Part shown: one piece after another, positions 33,891 to 42,346 of the stretch
Layout: each line of letters opens with the position of its first letter
Position numbering within the stretch: the first letter of the stretch is position 1
Assembly: GCF_004134905.2 (NCBI RefSeq)
Contig: NZ_SDPQ02000003.1
Coordinates: forward strand, 434,001-498,000
DNA: 64,000 nt
Source of the DNA: Aeromicrobium ginsengisoli
Lineage (GTDB): Bacteria > Actinomycetota > Actinomycetes > Propionibacteriales > Nocardioidaceae
Direction: 5' to 3'
Made by a program: the position numbers and the translations under genes
The notes under the pieces: generated by a model
The model's database searches: none
Seen by the model: only the letters and a program-made list of their open reading frames with translations
What the model was told of the DNA's origin: nothing

Positions 33891-35753
33891 ATGAGCCACT
33901 ACAAGAGCAACCTCCGTGACGTCGAGTTCAACATGTTCGAGCTCTTCAACCGGCAGGACGTCCTCGGCACCGGACCCTTCGAGGAAGTCGACGCCGACAC
34001 CGCGAAGAGCATCCTGACCGAGATCGACCGCATCGCGCGCGAGGACCTCGCCGCATCGTTCGAGGACGCCGACCGCAACCCGCCGGTCTACGACCCGGCC
34101 GCCAAGACCGTGACGATGAACCCGGCCTTCGCCAAGTCCTACAAGGCCTGGATGGACGCCGAGTGGTGGCGCCTGCAGATCCCCGAGGAGCTCGGCGGAC
34201 AGGTCGCACCGGCCTCCCTGATCTGGGGCAGCGCCGAGTTCGTGCTGGGTGCCAACCCCGCCATCTGGATGTACGCCTGCGGTCCCGCGTTCGCACGCAT
34301 CGTGTTCGAGAACGGCATCGACCGCGACAAGACGATCGCGCGTCACATGGTCGATCGCAGCTGGGGCGCCACGATGGTGCTGACCGAGCCTGACGCGGGC
34401 TCCGACGTCGGCGCCGGCCGCACCAAGGCGTTCCCCAACGAGGACGGCTCGTGGAACATCGAGGGCGTCAAGCGCTTCATCACCTCGGGCGAGCACGACA
34501 TGGCCGAGAACATCATGCACCTGGTCCTCGCCCGCCCCGTGGGCGTCGAGGGCGTCGGTGGCCCCGGCACCAAGGGGCTCAGCCTGTTCCTCGTGCCCAA
34601 GTTCCACTTCGACCACGAGACCGGCGAGCTCACGGGCGAGCGCAACGGCGCCTACGTCACGAACGTCGAGAAGAAGATGGGCCTCAAGGTCTCCACGACG
34701 TGCGAGGTGACGTTCGGCGACGGCGCACCGGCGCAGGGCTGGCTGCTCGGCGAGGTGCACGACGGCATCAACCAGATGTTCCGCGTCATCGAGAACGCCC
34801 GCATGTTCGTGGGCCTCAAGGCCGCTTCCACGCTGTCGAGCGGCTACCTCAACGCGCTCGAGTACGCCAAGGAGCGCGTCCAGGGCGCCGATCTCACGCA
34901 GGCCTCCGACAAGGCCGCGCCTCGCGTCACGATCACGCACCACCCCGACGTCCGCCGTTCGCTGATGACCCAGAAGGCGTACGCCGAGGGCCTCCGCTCG
35001 CTCGCGATGTACACGTCGACGTGGCAGGACGACGTCATCATCAAGCAGGCCGCCGGCGAGGACGCCTCGCTGTCCGAGTCGATCAACGACCTGCTGCTGC
35101 CGCTCGTCAAGGGCTACGGCTCGGAGCGCTCCTGGGTGCTGCTCGGCACGGAGTCGCTGCAGACGTTCGGCGGATCGGGCTTCCTCCAGGACTACCCCGT
35201 CGAGCAGTACGTCCGTGACGCCAAGATCGACACGCTCTACGAGGGCACGACGGCGATCCAGGGCCAGGACCTGTTCTTCCGCAAGATCGTGAAGGACAAG
35301 GGTGTCGCACTGGGCTACCTGTCCGAGCAGGTCAACGCGTTCGCCGAGGGCGACGCCGGCAACGGCCGCCTCAAGGTCGAGCGCGAGCTGCTCAAGCAGG
35401 GCCTCGACGACGCGACGGCGATCATCGGCGCGGTGTTCACCGATCTCATGTCGTCGAACCCCGCGGACGAGAAGGGTGACCTCAAGAACATCTACAAGGT
35501 CGGCCTCAACACGACGCGTCTCGTCTACGTCCTCGGTGACCTGACGGTCGCGTGGCTGCTGCTGCGTGGCGCCGAGGTTGCGCTCGAGAAGCTGGGCGGC
35601 GAGGTCTCGGCCTCGGACAAGAGCTTCTACGAGGGCAAGGTCGCCGCGGCGCAGTTCTTCGCCCGCAACGTGCTGCCGCAGCTCGCCGGCGAGCGCGCGA
35701 TCGCCGAGAACATCGACGGTTCGCTCATGGAGCTCGACGAGTCCGCGTTCTGA
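33891..35753 (+). CDS. Long-form acyl-CoA dehydrogenase (DmdC/FadE5-like)
   Basis: 620 residues, the long ACAD form with an extra C-terminal helical domain. The FAD/acyl core carries [14 protein letters not shown] (about 158-171), and the catalytic Glu451 lies in [17 protein letters not shown]. It oxidises an acyl-CoA (fatty acyl or 3-methylmercaptopropionyl type) to the enoyl-CoA, passing electrons to ETF. ATG 33891 is chosen over an upstream ATG for its AAAGGA site. A -35/-10 pair plus palindrome (33801-33850) precede it. Chain-length preference is unknown. Confidence 0.93.
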   Translation: MSHYKSNLRDVEFNMFELFNRQDVLGTGPFEEVDADTAKSILTEIDRIAREDLAASFEDADRNPPVYDPAAKTVTMNPAFAKSYKAWMDAEWWRLQIPEELGGQVAPASLIWGSAEFVLGANPAIWMYACGPAFARIVFENGIDRDKTIARHMVDRSWGATMVLTEPDAGSDVGAGRTKAFPNEDGSWNIEGVKRFITSGEHDMAENIMHLVLARPVGVEGVGGPGTKGLSLFLVPKFHFDHETGELTGERNGAYVTNVEKKMGLKVSTTCEVTFGDGAPAQGWLLGEVHDGINQMFRVIENARMFVGLKAASTLSSGYLNALEYAKERVQGADLTQASDKAAPRVTITHHPDVRRSLMTQKAYAEGLRSLAMYTSTWQDDVIIKQAAGEDASLSESINDLLLPLVKGYGSERSWVLLGTESLQTFGGSGFLQDYPVEQYVRDAKIDTLYEGTTAIQGQDLFFRKIVKDKGVALGYLSEQVNAFAEGDAGNGRLKVERELLKQGLDDATAIIGAVFTDLMSSNPADEKGDLKNIYKVGLNTTRLVYVLGDLTVAWLLLRGAEVALEKLGGEVSASDKSFYEGKVAAAQFFARNVLPQLAGERAIAENIDGSLMELDESAF

Positions 35754-35771
35754 TTCTGCGTTGAGACCAAG

Positions 35772-35806
35772 CGAAGGGCCCTCACCGTCACGGTGGGGGC
35801 CCTTCG
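35772..35806. terminator. Hairpin terminator of the acyl-CoA dehydrogenase gene
   Basis: 16-bp stem with one G-T wobble, CGAAGGGCCCTCACCG / CGGTGGGGGCCCTTCG, loop TCA. Confidence 0.85.
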
Positions 35807-35815
35807 TCTGACCAT

Positions 35816-35844
35816 TTGATTAGTGCACTAATCATTCGTACACT
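35816..35844 (+). promoter_or_regulatory. Promoter and perfect operator of the MarR/OhrR-like gene
   Basis: -35 TTGATT (35816-35821), a 17-nt spacer and -10 TACACT (35839-35844). The perfect 18-bp palindrome TGATTAGTGCACTAATCA (35817-35834) covers the -35. The ATG at 35851 is 6 nt past the -10, so transcription probably starts at the A of the ATG. Confidence 0.75.
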
Positions 35845-35850
35845 TGGCGC

Positions 35851-36294
35851 ATGGACGACACCAATCCGCTCGCGCTCGAGGAGCAGGTCTGCTTCGCGCT
35901 GGCCGTGGCCTCCCGCAGCGTCATCGCGAGCTATCGCACCGTGCTCGAGCCGCTGGGCCTCACGCATCCGCAGTACCTCACGATGCTGGCGCTCTGGGAG
36001 CACGGGACGCTCAGCGTCAAGGCGCTCGGCGAGCTGCTGCACCTCGAGCCCGCGACCGTCTCGCCGCTCGTCAAGCGCCTCGAGCAGGCCGAGCTCGTGA
36101 CGCGTACGCGCTCCAGCACCGACGAGCGGCAGATCGAGGTCGCCCTGACGGCGACGGGTCGTGCCTTGCGCCGCAACGCCCTGAAGGTGCCGACGACGAT
36201 GCTGGCGCGCTTCGGCATGACCGTCGACGACCTGCGGGCCACCAACGCCGTGCTCCACCGCATCATCGACGCGGCAGAGGCGGTGCCGGCATGA
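35851..36294 (+). CDS. MarR-family regulator, OhrR-like (organic peroxide sensor)
   Basis: 147 residues. The N-terminal ALEEQVCFALAVASR places Cys14 where OhrR has its reactive peroxide-sensing Cys. LTHPQYLTMLALWEHG and the winged helix (about 55-95, LSVKALGELLHLEPATVSPLVKRL) match OhrR. It probably represses itself and the coupled membrane gene by binding the 18-bp palindrome, and lets go when Cys14 is oxidised. No ohr peroxidase gene lies nearby, so the inducer is a guess from homology. Confidence 0.85.
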   Translation: MDDTNPLALEEQVCFALAVASRSVIASYRTVLEPLGLTHPQYLTMLALWEHGTLSVKALGELLHLEPATVSPLVKRLEQAELVTRTRSSTDERQIEVALTATGRALRRNALKVPTTMLARFGMTVDDLRATNAVLHRIIDAAEAVPA

Positions 36295-36584
36295 CCGCCC
36301 GCACCACCGAGGCCGTCGCCCTCGACCGCGTACGCCGAAGGGTCGCGGCGATCGGGTTCCTCGCCGTCACGATCCACGGCGTCCTGGGACTGATCGGCGT
36401 CTCGTACGTCCTGCTGGACCAGGGCCGGCGATCCGATGCCGGTCTGCTGACCTTCATGTCGGGCGTCGTCGCCCTCATCGTCTGTGCCGCGACCCGCGCG
36501 ATCCTCGGCGCCCGGCCGTTCTCGCTCGTGTGGTCGGCCGTCGCGCTGGTCCCGACGGCCGCGGCGTACGTGCTGCTGTTCTGA
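36291..36584 (+). CDS. Small membrane protein co-transcribed with the MarR gene
   Basis: 97 residues with three likely membrane helices (about 21-43, 49-65, 72-96). The ATG overlaps the MarR stop by 4 nt. It has no motif I recognise. Coupling to a redox-type MarR regulator hints at a role in membrane or peroxide stress. A hairpin terminator follows 11 nt after its stop. Confidence 0.75.
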   Translation: MTARTTEAVALDRVRRRVAAIGFLAVTIHGVLGLIGVSYVLLDQGRRSDAGLLTFMSGVVALIVCAATRAILGARPFSLVWSAVALVPTAAAYVLLF

Positions 36585-36595
36585 CCTGTGACACG

Positions 36596-36633
36596 ACGAG
36601 GCCCCCGTGACCAGTCGGTCGCGGGGGCCTCGT
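36596..36633. terminator. Bidirectional hairpin terminator
   Basis: 17-bp stem with one wobble, ACGAGGCCCCCGTGACC / GGTCGCGGGGGCCTCGT, loop AGTC. It separates the MarR operon from the convergent DoxX gene. Confidence 0.85.
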
Positions 36634-36641
36634 GCGTACGG

Positions 36642-37052
36642 CTACCAGTTGAAGAGCGAGTCAACCATCGTGTAGGGCGCGAAGTCGCTCGAAAGAATCG
36701 TGAACATGACCAGCGCGCCGCCGGCGAGGGCGACGTCCTTGTTGAACTGGACCATCTCCATCATCTTGTTGGTCGCGTCCGTCTCCTTCCAGAACGCGTG
36801 CATCATGACGGCCGTGATGAGCAGCTGGATGGCGAGACCCAGCGCACCGATGTCACCCCAGATGCCGAGCGCGATCGACACGCCGCCGAGGATGAAGGTG
36901 ACGCCACTGATCTGGACCATGAGCTTGGCGTTCGACACGCCACGTGACTCCGCGTAGCCGGCCATCGCCGCTGTCTGCGTCAGGTGGCCGATTCCGGATC
37001 CGATGACCAGGTACGCGAACAAGATGCGTCCGATGAGGAAGATTTCGTCCAT
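36642..37052 (-). CDS. DoxX-family membrane protein 1
   Basis: 136 residues with four helices. The first contains FLIGRILFAYLVIGSGIGHL, a DoxX start, followed by short loops with the family's Gly and His. DoxX-like proteins are small membrane partners in redox stress. ATG 37052 has GAGAGG upstream. A DevR-like box lies 79 nt upstream (37131-37144), placing it in the hypoxia island. Confidence 0.82.
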   Translation of the reverse strand: MDEIFLIGRILFAYLVIGSGIGHLTQTAAMAGYAESRGVSNAKLMVQISGVTFILGGVSIALGIWGDIGALGLAIQLLITAVMMHAFWKETDATNKMMEMVQFNKDVALAGGALVMFTILSSDFAPYTMVDSLFNW

Positions 37053-37130
37053 GAGGTGCCTCTCAGGTGATTGAGTCGTCAATCGGGCAGTCTGGCCCTC
37101 CCTCGTGCGACGCGTCAAGCAACGCAGCAC

Positions 37131-37144
37131 GGGCCCGACGTCCC
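37131..37144. promoter_or_regulatory. DevR-like box, DoxX 1
   Basis: GGGCCCGACGTCCC, 11 of 14 matches to GGGACCTAGGTCCC. It is the weakest of six such boxes and lies 79-92 bp upstream of the DoxX 1 ATG. Confidence 0.5.
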
Positions 37145-37181
37145 TCCAGGCGCCGGACCCTGCCACCGCTGAGCTCCCGTG

Positions 37182-37724
37182 TCAGCGGAGGACTGCGTGC
37201 TTCTTGACGATCGGGAGCTTCTCCCAGATCTTGCCGAAGCCGAGCGTACGACCCGCGCCGGCGAGGGCAAGCACGCCGAGAACCATCGCGTAGATCAGGT
37301 GGTCATCGAGGAAGATGTTGTTGTCGGGCGGCAGGACGGCGGTCCACATCAGGACCAGGAGCAGCGCGCCGGCGGCAGCGGCAGCCCGGACGGCCACACC
37401 CAGGATCAGCGCGGCGCCGATGCCGAGCAGGCCGAGCATGAAGAGCCAATCGGCCCAAGCCTGTCCGGCGAAGCCCTGGTACATGTCAGAGAACGGGCCC
37501 TTGGTGGCGTGGCCCAGGAAGCCGCTCGTGGGGCTGCCCCCGTTGACCCAGGCATCCGCAGAAGCCGTCTCGTGGCCGAGTCCGAACGTCTTGTCGAGGA
37601 AGGGCCACAGGAACGTCCAGCCCATGGCGAGTCGGATCACGCCGAGCAGCAGCGACATCGGTGCCGTCCGCTCCGCGGTGACGGGGATGGTTCGTGCGTG
37701 ATTGGCGGCAAAGGTCGCGGTCAT
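37182..37724 (-). CDS. DoxX/DoxD-like membrane protein 2
   Basis: 180 residues. Four helices are visible, the first containing LLGVIRLAMGWTFLWPFLDK. The loop NGGSPTSGFLGHATKGPFSDMYQGFAG fits the DoxD/TQO small-subunit group that passes electrons to quinone. LPPDNNIFLDDHLIYAMVL begins the last pair of helices. ATG 37724 is preceded by GAGGAG. Two DevR-like boxes (37809 and 37846) lie upstream, shared with the divergent PPOX gene. Confidence 0.82.
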   Translation of the reverse strand: MTATFAANHARTIPVTAERTAPMSLLLGVIRLAMGWTFLWPFLDKTFGLGHETASADAWVNGGSPTSGFLGHATKGPFSDMYQGFAGQAWADWLFMLGLLGIGAALILGVAVRAAAAAGALLLVLMWTAVLPPDNNIFLDDHLIYAMVLGVLALAGAGRTLGFGKIWEKLPIVKKHAVLR

Positions 37725-37808
37725 GCTGACTCCTCGGTTGGGTGGTGCATTGCCTTCAGCATCCCGGGCGGTTGCCGTGCGGGTCAGGGCCATGCGTCCG
37801 CAAGGGAT

Positions 37809-37822
37809 GGGCCCTAGGTCCA
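37809..37822. promoter_or_regulatory. DevR-like box, DoxX 2 / PPOX, site 1
   Basis: GGGCCCTAGGTCCA, 12 of 14 matches to the consensus, flanked by GGAT..ATCC. It is 85-98 bp upstream of the DoxX 2 ATG. Confidence 0.65.
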
Positions 37823-37845
37823 TCCCTCCGGCCGTCCCGCACGCG

Positions 37846-37859
37846 AGGACCAAGGTCCC
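37846..37859. promoter_or_regulatory. DevR-like box, DoxX 2 / PPOX, site 2
   Basis: AGGACCAAGGTCCC, 12 of 14 matches, 37 bp from site 1. It is 102-115 bp upstream of the PPOX ATG. Confidence 0.65.
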
Positions 37860-37960
37860 GAGTGCCAGGGCAGCTCGCCCATGGGCGCGGATGCCTGCAA
37901 GTGAGAGCGTGGGAGCAGGACCGCACAGGTTCGACCCAGACCGAACGAGAGGGAGCTCTC

Positions 37961-38404
37961 ATGACGACACGGAACGACGACCCCACGACCGGCTCACTGT
38001 CCACACTGTCCACACTGTCGGAGAAGGAGTGCCGTGAGCTGCTCGGGACGACGACGGTCGGACACATCGCGTTCGTCGATCGGGACGGGCAGCAACTCAT
38101 ACCGGCGAACTTCGCCGTCCTCGACGGCGTGATCTACCTCCGAACCGCCCCTGGGAGCATTCTTTCGCAGCTCGCCAGCGGTCACCCGGACGTGGCATTC
38201 GGCATCAACCACCACGATGTGTTCCGCACCGGGTGGAACGTCACGGTGCGCGGCACCGCGGTGGGGGTCGAGGATCGCGCCACGATCAACGTGGTCCTCG
38301 GCCACAAGCGGCTCCGGCCGTGGGCCGGCGGCGTCCGGCCACTCATCATCCGGGTCACGCCGAGCTCGATGGCCGGCAGGCGTGTCAGCGGCAACACCGC
38401 CTGA
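37961..38404 (+). CDS. Pyridoxamine 5'-phosphate oxidase-fold flavoprotein
   Basis: 147 residues. The split-barrel fold shows in LLGTTTVGHIAFVDRDGQQLIPANFAV and TAPGSILSQLASGHPDVAFGI. Small proteins of this group bind FMN, haem or F420 and are often controlled by DosR in mycobacteria. ATG 37961 has GAGGGAG upstream. It is divergent from DoxX 2 and shares two DevR-like boxes. Its exact redox role is unknown. The convergent flavodoxin stop is directly adjacent. Confidence 0.85.
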   Translation: MTTRNDDPTTGSLSTLSTLSEKECRELLGTTTVGHIAFVDRDGQQLIPANFAVLDGVIYLRTAPGSILSQLASGHPDVAFGINHHDVFRTGWNVTVRGTAVGVEDRATINVVLGHKRLRPWAGGVRPLIIRVTPSSMAGRRVSGNTA

Positions 38405-38944
38405 TCACGACGCCGCGGCTCCTCCAGGTCGGGCCGGCACGACACCCAGCTGTTCGGCGATGTGTCGCGCCCACTCGTCGACCTGGTCCCAGTCACGATG
38501 GTCGCCAGGCAGGGCATGGACAGCCGTGGCCGCGGCACGCTCGATCCAGTTGAGCCGGGACGTGTCGAGCCGGCCGCCGAACACCTTGTGCTCGATGGCC
38601 TGCCCGGACGTGACCATCGCATTCGCCGAGATGATCTGGGCGTTCTCGCTCTCGATCTCGGATATCGGCCCGGTACTGAAGAGCCAGAGGTCGAACAACG
38701 CGGCATCCTTGACGTACGAGAGGGCTCGCGCCGCGGAGTGCATCCAATGGCCGAAGTAGATCGCGCTGCCGAGGACGACGGCGTCTGCGCCGTCGAGCGT
38801 CCGCAGGTCGCTGAGGTCCGACCGGACGACAGTCCAGCCTTCGGGAAGTACCTCGGCGAGCGTGGTCGCGAGACGATCGGCGATCTCGCAGGTGCCGCCA
38901 TGGCGGCTGGCGGCGGCAACGACGAGTGAGCGACAGGCCTGCAT
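38405..38944 (-). CDS. Flavodoxin-domain protein
   Basis: 179 residues. The phosphate loop of the flavodoxin fold is SRHGGTCEIADRLATTL (about 13-29), and later VLGSAIYFGHWMHSAARAL matches the FMN-binding region of HemG-type flavodoxins. It likely carries electrons or protects flavoproteins when oxygen is low. The gene starts 1 nt after the universal stress protein stop, so the two share an operon and the DevR-like box at 39870. Confidence 0.85.
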   Translation of the reverse strand: MQACRSLVVAAASRHGGTCEIADRLATTLAEVLPEGWTVVRSDLSDLRTLDGADAVVLGSAIYFGHWMHSAARALSYVKDAALFDLWLFSTGPISEIESENAQIISANAMVTSGQAIEHKVFGGRLDTSRLNWIERAAATAVHALPGDHRDWDQVDEWARHIAEQLGVVPARPGGAAAS

Positions 38945-38945
38945 G

Positions 38946-39791
38946 TCAGGCTCCCTGATAGTCGGATGGAACGATCGCGACCGGGCAGCCGGCCCGCCGC
39001 AGCACCTGCATCGCGAGGGGGCGCGTCAGGGCGAACGAGACATTCTTGGAGTGCGGCCGGCCCACGACGATGAGCTCCGCGTGCGCGCTCGCGGCGACGA
39101 TCGCCGACTCGGTCCCGTCGACCACGAACGCTCGGATCACGCGCACGTGCGGATAGGTCTCGGACCATCCTGCAAGGACCTCCGCGATGTTGGCCCTGAT
39201 CGCCTCGGCGTCGGCCGCCAACGTCGCAGGAGGCGTCGCGTGAAGGACGTGCAGCTCGTGCCTTCGGGCGCTGGCCTGCTCGAACGCGTACGTCAGTGGC
39301 CCGGCCGCGGACGTGCCACCGTCGAGGGTCACGACGACACCACCGTTCGGCGTGGCCGGGTAGGCGACCTCGGGCACGACCACGACGGGACATGGAGCGT
39401 GGCTGGCCATGTGTCGGGCGACTCCGCCACCGAGCATGCGGTCGTACCAGGGGATGTCGTCGGCTCCGATGACGAGGAGCTGCGCACCCGACGCCGCCTC
39501 CTGGAGCGCGTCGACGGCGCTGGCGATCGACAGCACGAAGGTCACCGGCGGCAGCGCGACCTCCTGGTCGAGGAACTCCCGCGCGTCGTCGAGGACCTTC
39601 TGGCCCGCCGCCTTGATGCCGTCGAGCTCGACCGGACCCAGGTAGGGATACACGGCTTGGACGGGGATGCTGGCTGCGTGCACGACTCGCATCTTTGCGC
39701 CGCTACGGAGCGCTTCCCGGAGCGCGAACCGCAAGGCGGTCGGCTGCTTGTCGGCGAGCCCGATGATGACTGGGCTTTTCACACTGTTCAT
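38946..39791 (-). CDS. Tandem universal stress protein
   Basis: 281 residues with two UspA domains (about 5-137 and 150-278). The G-x2-G-x9-GS/T ATP-binding element is visible, for example VIGADDIPWYDRMLGGGVARHMASHAPC in domain 1 and LIVVGRPHSKN in domain 2. Tandem Usp proteins are the most abundant DosR-regulon class in mycobacteria. ATG 39791 has GGGAG upstream, and the DevR-like box is 79-92 bp upstream of it. Role: dormancy or stress; the ligand is not shown. Confidence 0.9.
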   Translation of the reverse strand: MNSVKSPVIIGLADKQPTALRFALREALRSGAKMRVVHAASIPVQAVYPYLGPVELDGIKAAGQKVLDDAREFLDQEVALPPVTFVLSIASAVDALQEAASGAQLLVIGADDIPWYDRMLGGGVARHMASHAPCPVVVVPEVAYPATPNGGVVVTLDGGTSAAGPLTYAFEQASARRHELHVLHATPPATLAADAEAIRANIAEVLAGWSETYPHVRVIRAFVVDGTESAIVAASAHAELIVVGRPHSKNVSFALTRPLAMQVLRRAGCPVAIVPSDYQGA

Positions 39792-39869
39792 GGCGACTCC
39801 CGCTCGGCTTGTCCTTCCACGATCGCTTCTCGGGCCGCTCAGCGGCATGGGCCACCGTCCACGGTCCGG

Positions 39870-39883
39870 AGGACCTAGGTCCT
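39870..39883. promoter_or_regulatory. DevR-like box, Usp operon / devS-like kinase
   Basis: AGGACCTAGGTCCT, a perfect 14-bp palindrome extended to 16 bp by G..C (39869-39884). It is shared by the divergent Usp operon and the kinase gene (46-59 bp upstream of the kinase ATG). Confidence 0.8.
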
Positions 39884-39928
39884 CGCCCCCTTCGGGCGTA
39901 GTGTGACGAGACATCGACCGGGAGGGTC

Positions 39929-41611
39929 ATGACCGACGAACGCGCGACCGGGCCGACACTCGATTTCGAGGCCGTTCTCGCCCAGTTCGTCGAGCGCGCG
40001 GAGAAGCTCATCGCCTCCCAGGCACGCATGCGCGACCTGATCAGGGTCAACAACGACCTGACCAGCAAGCTCGACCTGCCGACGGTCCTGCACCGCATCG
40101 TCGAGATCGGCATGGAGCTGCTGAACGCCCGCTACGCCGCGATGGGCGTCATCGGCGACGAACGGCGCCTCGAGCAGTTCATCCACATCGGGATGGACCC
40201 CGACGTGGTCACCCAGATCGACCACCTCCCCGAGGGAAAGGGCCTCCTGGGCGCGCTGATCGACGACCCGCACCCCGTGCGACTGCTGAAGATCAGCGAC
40301 GACGGTCGATCGAGTGGCTTCCCCGCGCATCACCCGCCAATGGAGAACTTCCTAGGCGTGCCGATCCGCGTACGCGACGAGGTCTACGGCAACCTCTACC
40401 TGACGGACAGCCTCAACGGCGCCTTCTCGGCCGAGGACGAGGAGCTCGCGCAGGCGCTGGCTGCGACCGCGGGCATAGCGATCGAGAACGCCCGCCTGTT
40501 CGACGACTCGGCCTATCGCGAGCGGTGGTCGTCGGCTCTGGCGGACACCGCCCGCCGGCTCATGCGCGACGAGGAGGAAGAAGAACACCTCGGCGTCATC
40601 GTCGAGCAGGTCCGGAAGCTCGCCGAGGCGGATCTGGTCAGCATCGGCCGGATCACCCAGTCCGGTGATGAGATCTTCGTCGATCGCGCGTCGGGGATCG
40701 GCGCGGACGACCTGGCGGCGATGTCCTTCCCGGTCGCAGGGACGTTCGCCGGCGATGCCATCGCTTCTGGCGAGCCGATCCTGGTCAGCGAGTCGAACGA
40801 GTTCGCGCCCCACGGCTTCGCCCAGCACGCCCTGCTCGGCAACTCGGTGGTCATCCCGTTCGCCCATGGTGACGTCGCGGCGGGCGTGCTCACGCTCTCG
40901 CGGTCAGTCGGCCGCCCTCCGTTCAGTGCCCGCGACCTCGACATGGGTTCGTCGTTCGCCAGCCACATCAGCGTCGCGATCGACCGGGCCGAGTCGCGGC
41001 GCGGACGCCGCCGCGTCGAGCTGCTGGAGGACCGCAGCCGCATCGCCCGCGACCTCCACGACCACGTGATCCAACGGCTCTTCGGGACCGGCCTCAGCCT
41101 CCAGGCCGCGGCTGCCGCGGCCGATCCCGAGACCGCTGCGCGCATCACGGCCCAGATCACCGAGATCGACAATGCCATCGCCCAGATCCGGCAGAGCATC
41201 TTCGCGATGCAACGCGACCCCGAGACGACCACGGTGAGCCTTCGCGCCCGGATCCTCGAGATCGTCGATCGGGTGTCCGACCAGCTCACGAGCCGGCCCC
41301 GCGTCACGTTCCTCGGCCCGGTCGACCTGATGGTCTCTGGCGACCTCACCGACGACGTGGCCGCCGTGGTGACCGAGTCACTCGCCAACGCCGTACGCCA
41401 TGCCGGCACGGCTCAGGTCGCGGTCACCATCGCCGCGGTGTCGGGCGAGATCAGCATCGAGGTCGTCGATGACGGCGTGGGGCCGGGGTCGTCCCCACGG
41501 CTCAGCGGCCTGTCCAACCTCCGGCAGCGGGCCGAGGCCCGCGGCGGTGAGTTCGAGATCCACGAGGCCACCGGCGGCGGCACCCGGGTGTCGTGGATCG
41601 TCCCGACCTGA
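39929..41611 (+). CDS. DevS/DosT-like sensor histidine kinase, two GAF domains
   Basis: 560 residues. GAF-1 (about 45-190) has FPAHHPPMENFLGVPI, whose His135 aligns with the haem-ligand His of mycobacterial DevS (His149). GAF-2 (about 205-355) follows. The dimerisation/phosphoacceptor element RIARDLHDHVIQRLFGTGLS has His377, and the HATPase domain (about 455-558) contains ESLANAVRHAG and DDGVG. It should sense O2/NO/CO through haem and phosphorylate the DevR-like regulator. It is convergent with that regulator gene (3-bp gap). The start has GGGAGG. Confidence 0.9.
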   Translation: MTDERATGPTLDFEAVLAQFVERAEKLIASQARMRDLIRVNNDLTSKLDLPTVLHRIVEIGMELLNARYAAMGVIGDERRLEQFIHIGMDPDVVTQIDHLPEGKGLLGALIDDPHPVRLLKISDDGRSSGFPAHHPPMENFLGVPIRVRDEVYGNLYLTDSLNGAFSAEDEELAQALAATAGIAIENARLFDDSAYRERWSSALADTARRLMRDEEEEEHLGVIVEQVRKLAEADLVSIGRITQSGDEIFVDRASGIGADDLAAMSFPVAGTFAGDAIASGEPILVSESNEFAPHGFAQHALLGNSVVIPFAHGDVAAGVLTLSRSVGRPPFSARDLDMGSSFASHISVAIDRAESRRGRRRVELLEDRSRIARDLHDHVIQRLFGTGLSLQAAAAAADPETAARITAQITEIDNAIAQIRQSIFAMQRDPETTTVSLRARILEIVDRVSDQLTSRPRVTFLGPVDLMVSGDLTDDVAAVVTESLANAVRHAGTAQVAVTIAAVSGEISIEVVDDGVGPGSSPRLSGLSNLRQRAEARGGEFEIHEATGGGTRVSWIVPT

Positions 41612-41614
41612 GCC

Positions 41615-42256
41615 TCAGCGGTCGTCGAGCAGCTTGCTGGCGAACACCGCTGCCTGCGTACGCCGCTCCAGACCCAGCTTCGACAACACGTTGGACATGT
41701 AGTTCTTGATCGTCTTCTCGGCGAGGAACAACCGCTCGCCGATCTGCCGGTTGGTGAGGCCTTCGGCCACGAGCTCGAGGATGCGCCGCTCCTGGGCGGT
41801 CAGGCTCTTGAGCTCATCGGGCTCTTGCGGAGCTCCGTCACGGAGTCGCTCCATGACCTTGGCCGTGACGCTCGGGTCGAGCAGCGATCCCCCAGCTGCC
41901 ACGTGGCGGACTGCGGCGATCAGGTCCTGGCCCGTGACCTGCTTGAGGACGTATCCGGCGGCGCCGGCCATGATCGCGGCGAAGAGCGCCTCATCGTCGT
42001 CGAACGACGTGAGGATGATCGCCCGGACCTCAGGATGCGCCGAGCTGATCTGGCGGCACACCTCGATGCCACTGCCATCCGGCAGCCGCGCGTCGAGCAC
42101 GGCGACGTCAGGCGAGAGTGCCGGAATGCGGGCCAGCGCGGCAGCGGCCGTCCCGGCTTCACCGATCACCTCGATGTCGCCACTGCTCTCGAGCAGCTGC
42201 CGCAGCCCCGTGCGTACGACCTCGTGATCATCCAGCAAGAAGACGCGGATCGTCAT
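41615..42256 (-). CDS. devR: DevR/DosR-like response regulator
   Basis: 213 residues. The receiver has DDH (9-11), phosphoacceptor Asp55 in VLDARLPDG, and the conserved Lys in YVLKQV. The LuxR-type output helix-turn-helix contains GLTNRQIGERLFLAEKT, which matches the DosR recognition region closely. It should bind GGGAC..GTCCC boxes, including the one upstream of its own start (42315-42328). A BLAST against DosR would settle the call. Unusually, it is convergent with its probable kinase, not downstream of it. Confidence 0.88.
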   Translation of the reverse strand: MTIRVFLLDDHEVVRTGLRQLLESSGDIEVIGEAGTAAAALARIPALSPDVAVLDARLPDGSGIEVCRQISSAHPEVRAIILTSFDDDEALFAAIMAGAAGYVLKQVTGQDLIAAVRHVAAGGSLLDPSVTAKVMERLRDGAPQEPDELKSLTAQERRILELVAEGLTNRQIGERLFLAEKTIKNYMSNVLSKLGLERRTQAAVFASKLLDDR

Positions 42257-42314
42257 CGGGTCTCCTCGTGGGTGGCGGTCACCTCAGTATTGACGTGCCG
42301 TGAGTGGGTGTCGA

Positions 42315-42328
42315 GGGCCCAAGGTCCC
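42315..42328. promoter_or_regulatory. DevR-like box, devR
   Basis: GGGCCCAAGGTCCC, 12 of 14 matches to the consensus, 59-72 bp upstream of the devR ATG (minus strand). This suggests autoregulation. Confidence 0.6.
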
Positions 42329-42346
42329 GCGTCCCAATGAGCTTGC

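Noticed and set aside
41609-41617. Kinase and regulator as one operon
   Set aside because: They are convergent: the kinase ends at 41611 on plus, the regulator at 41615 on minus.
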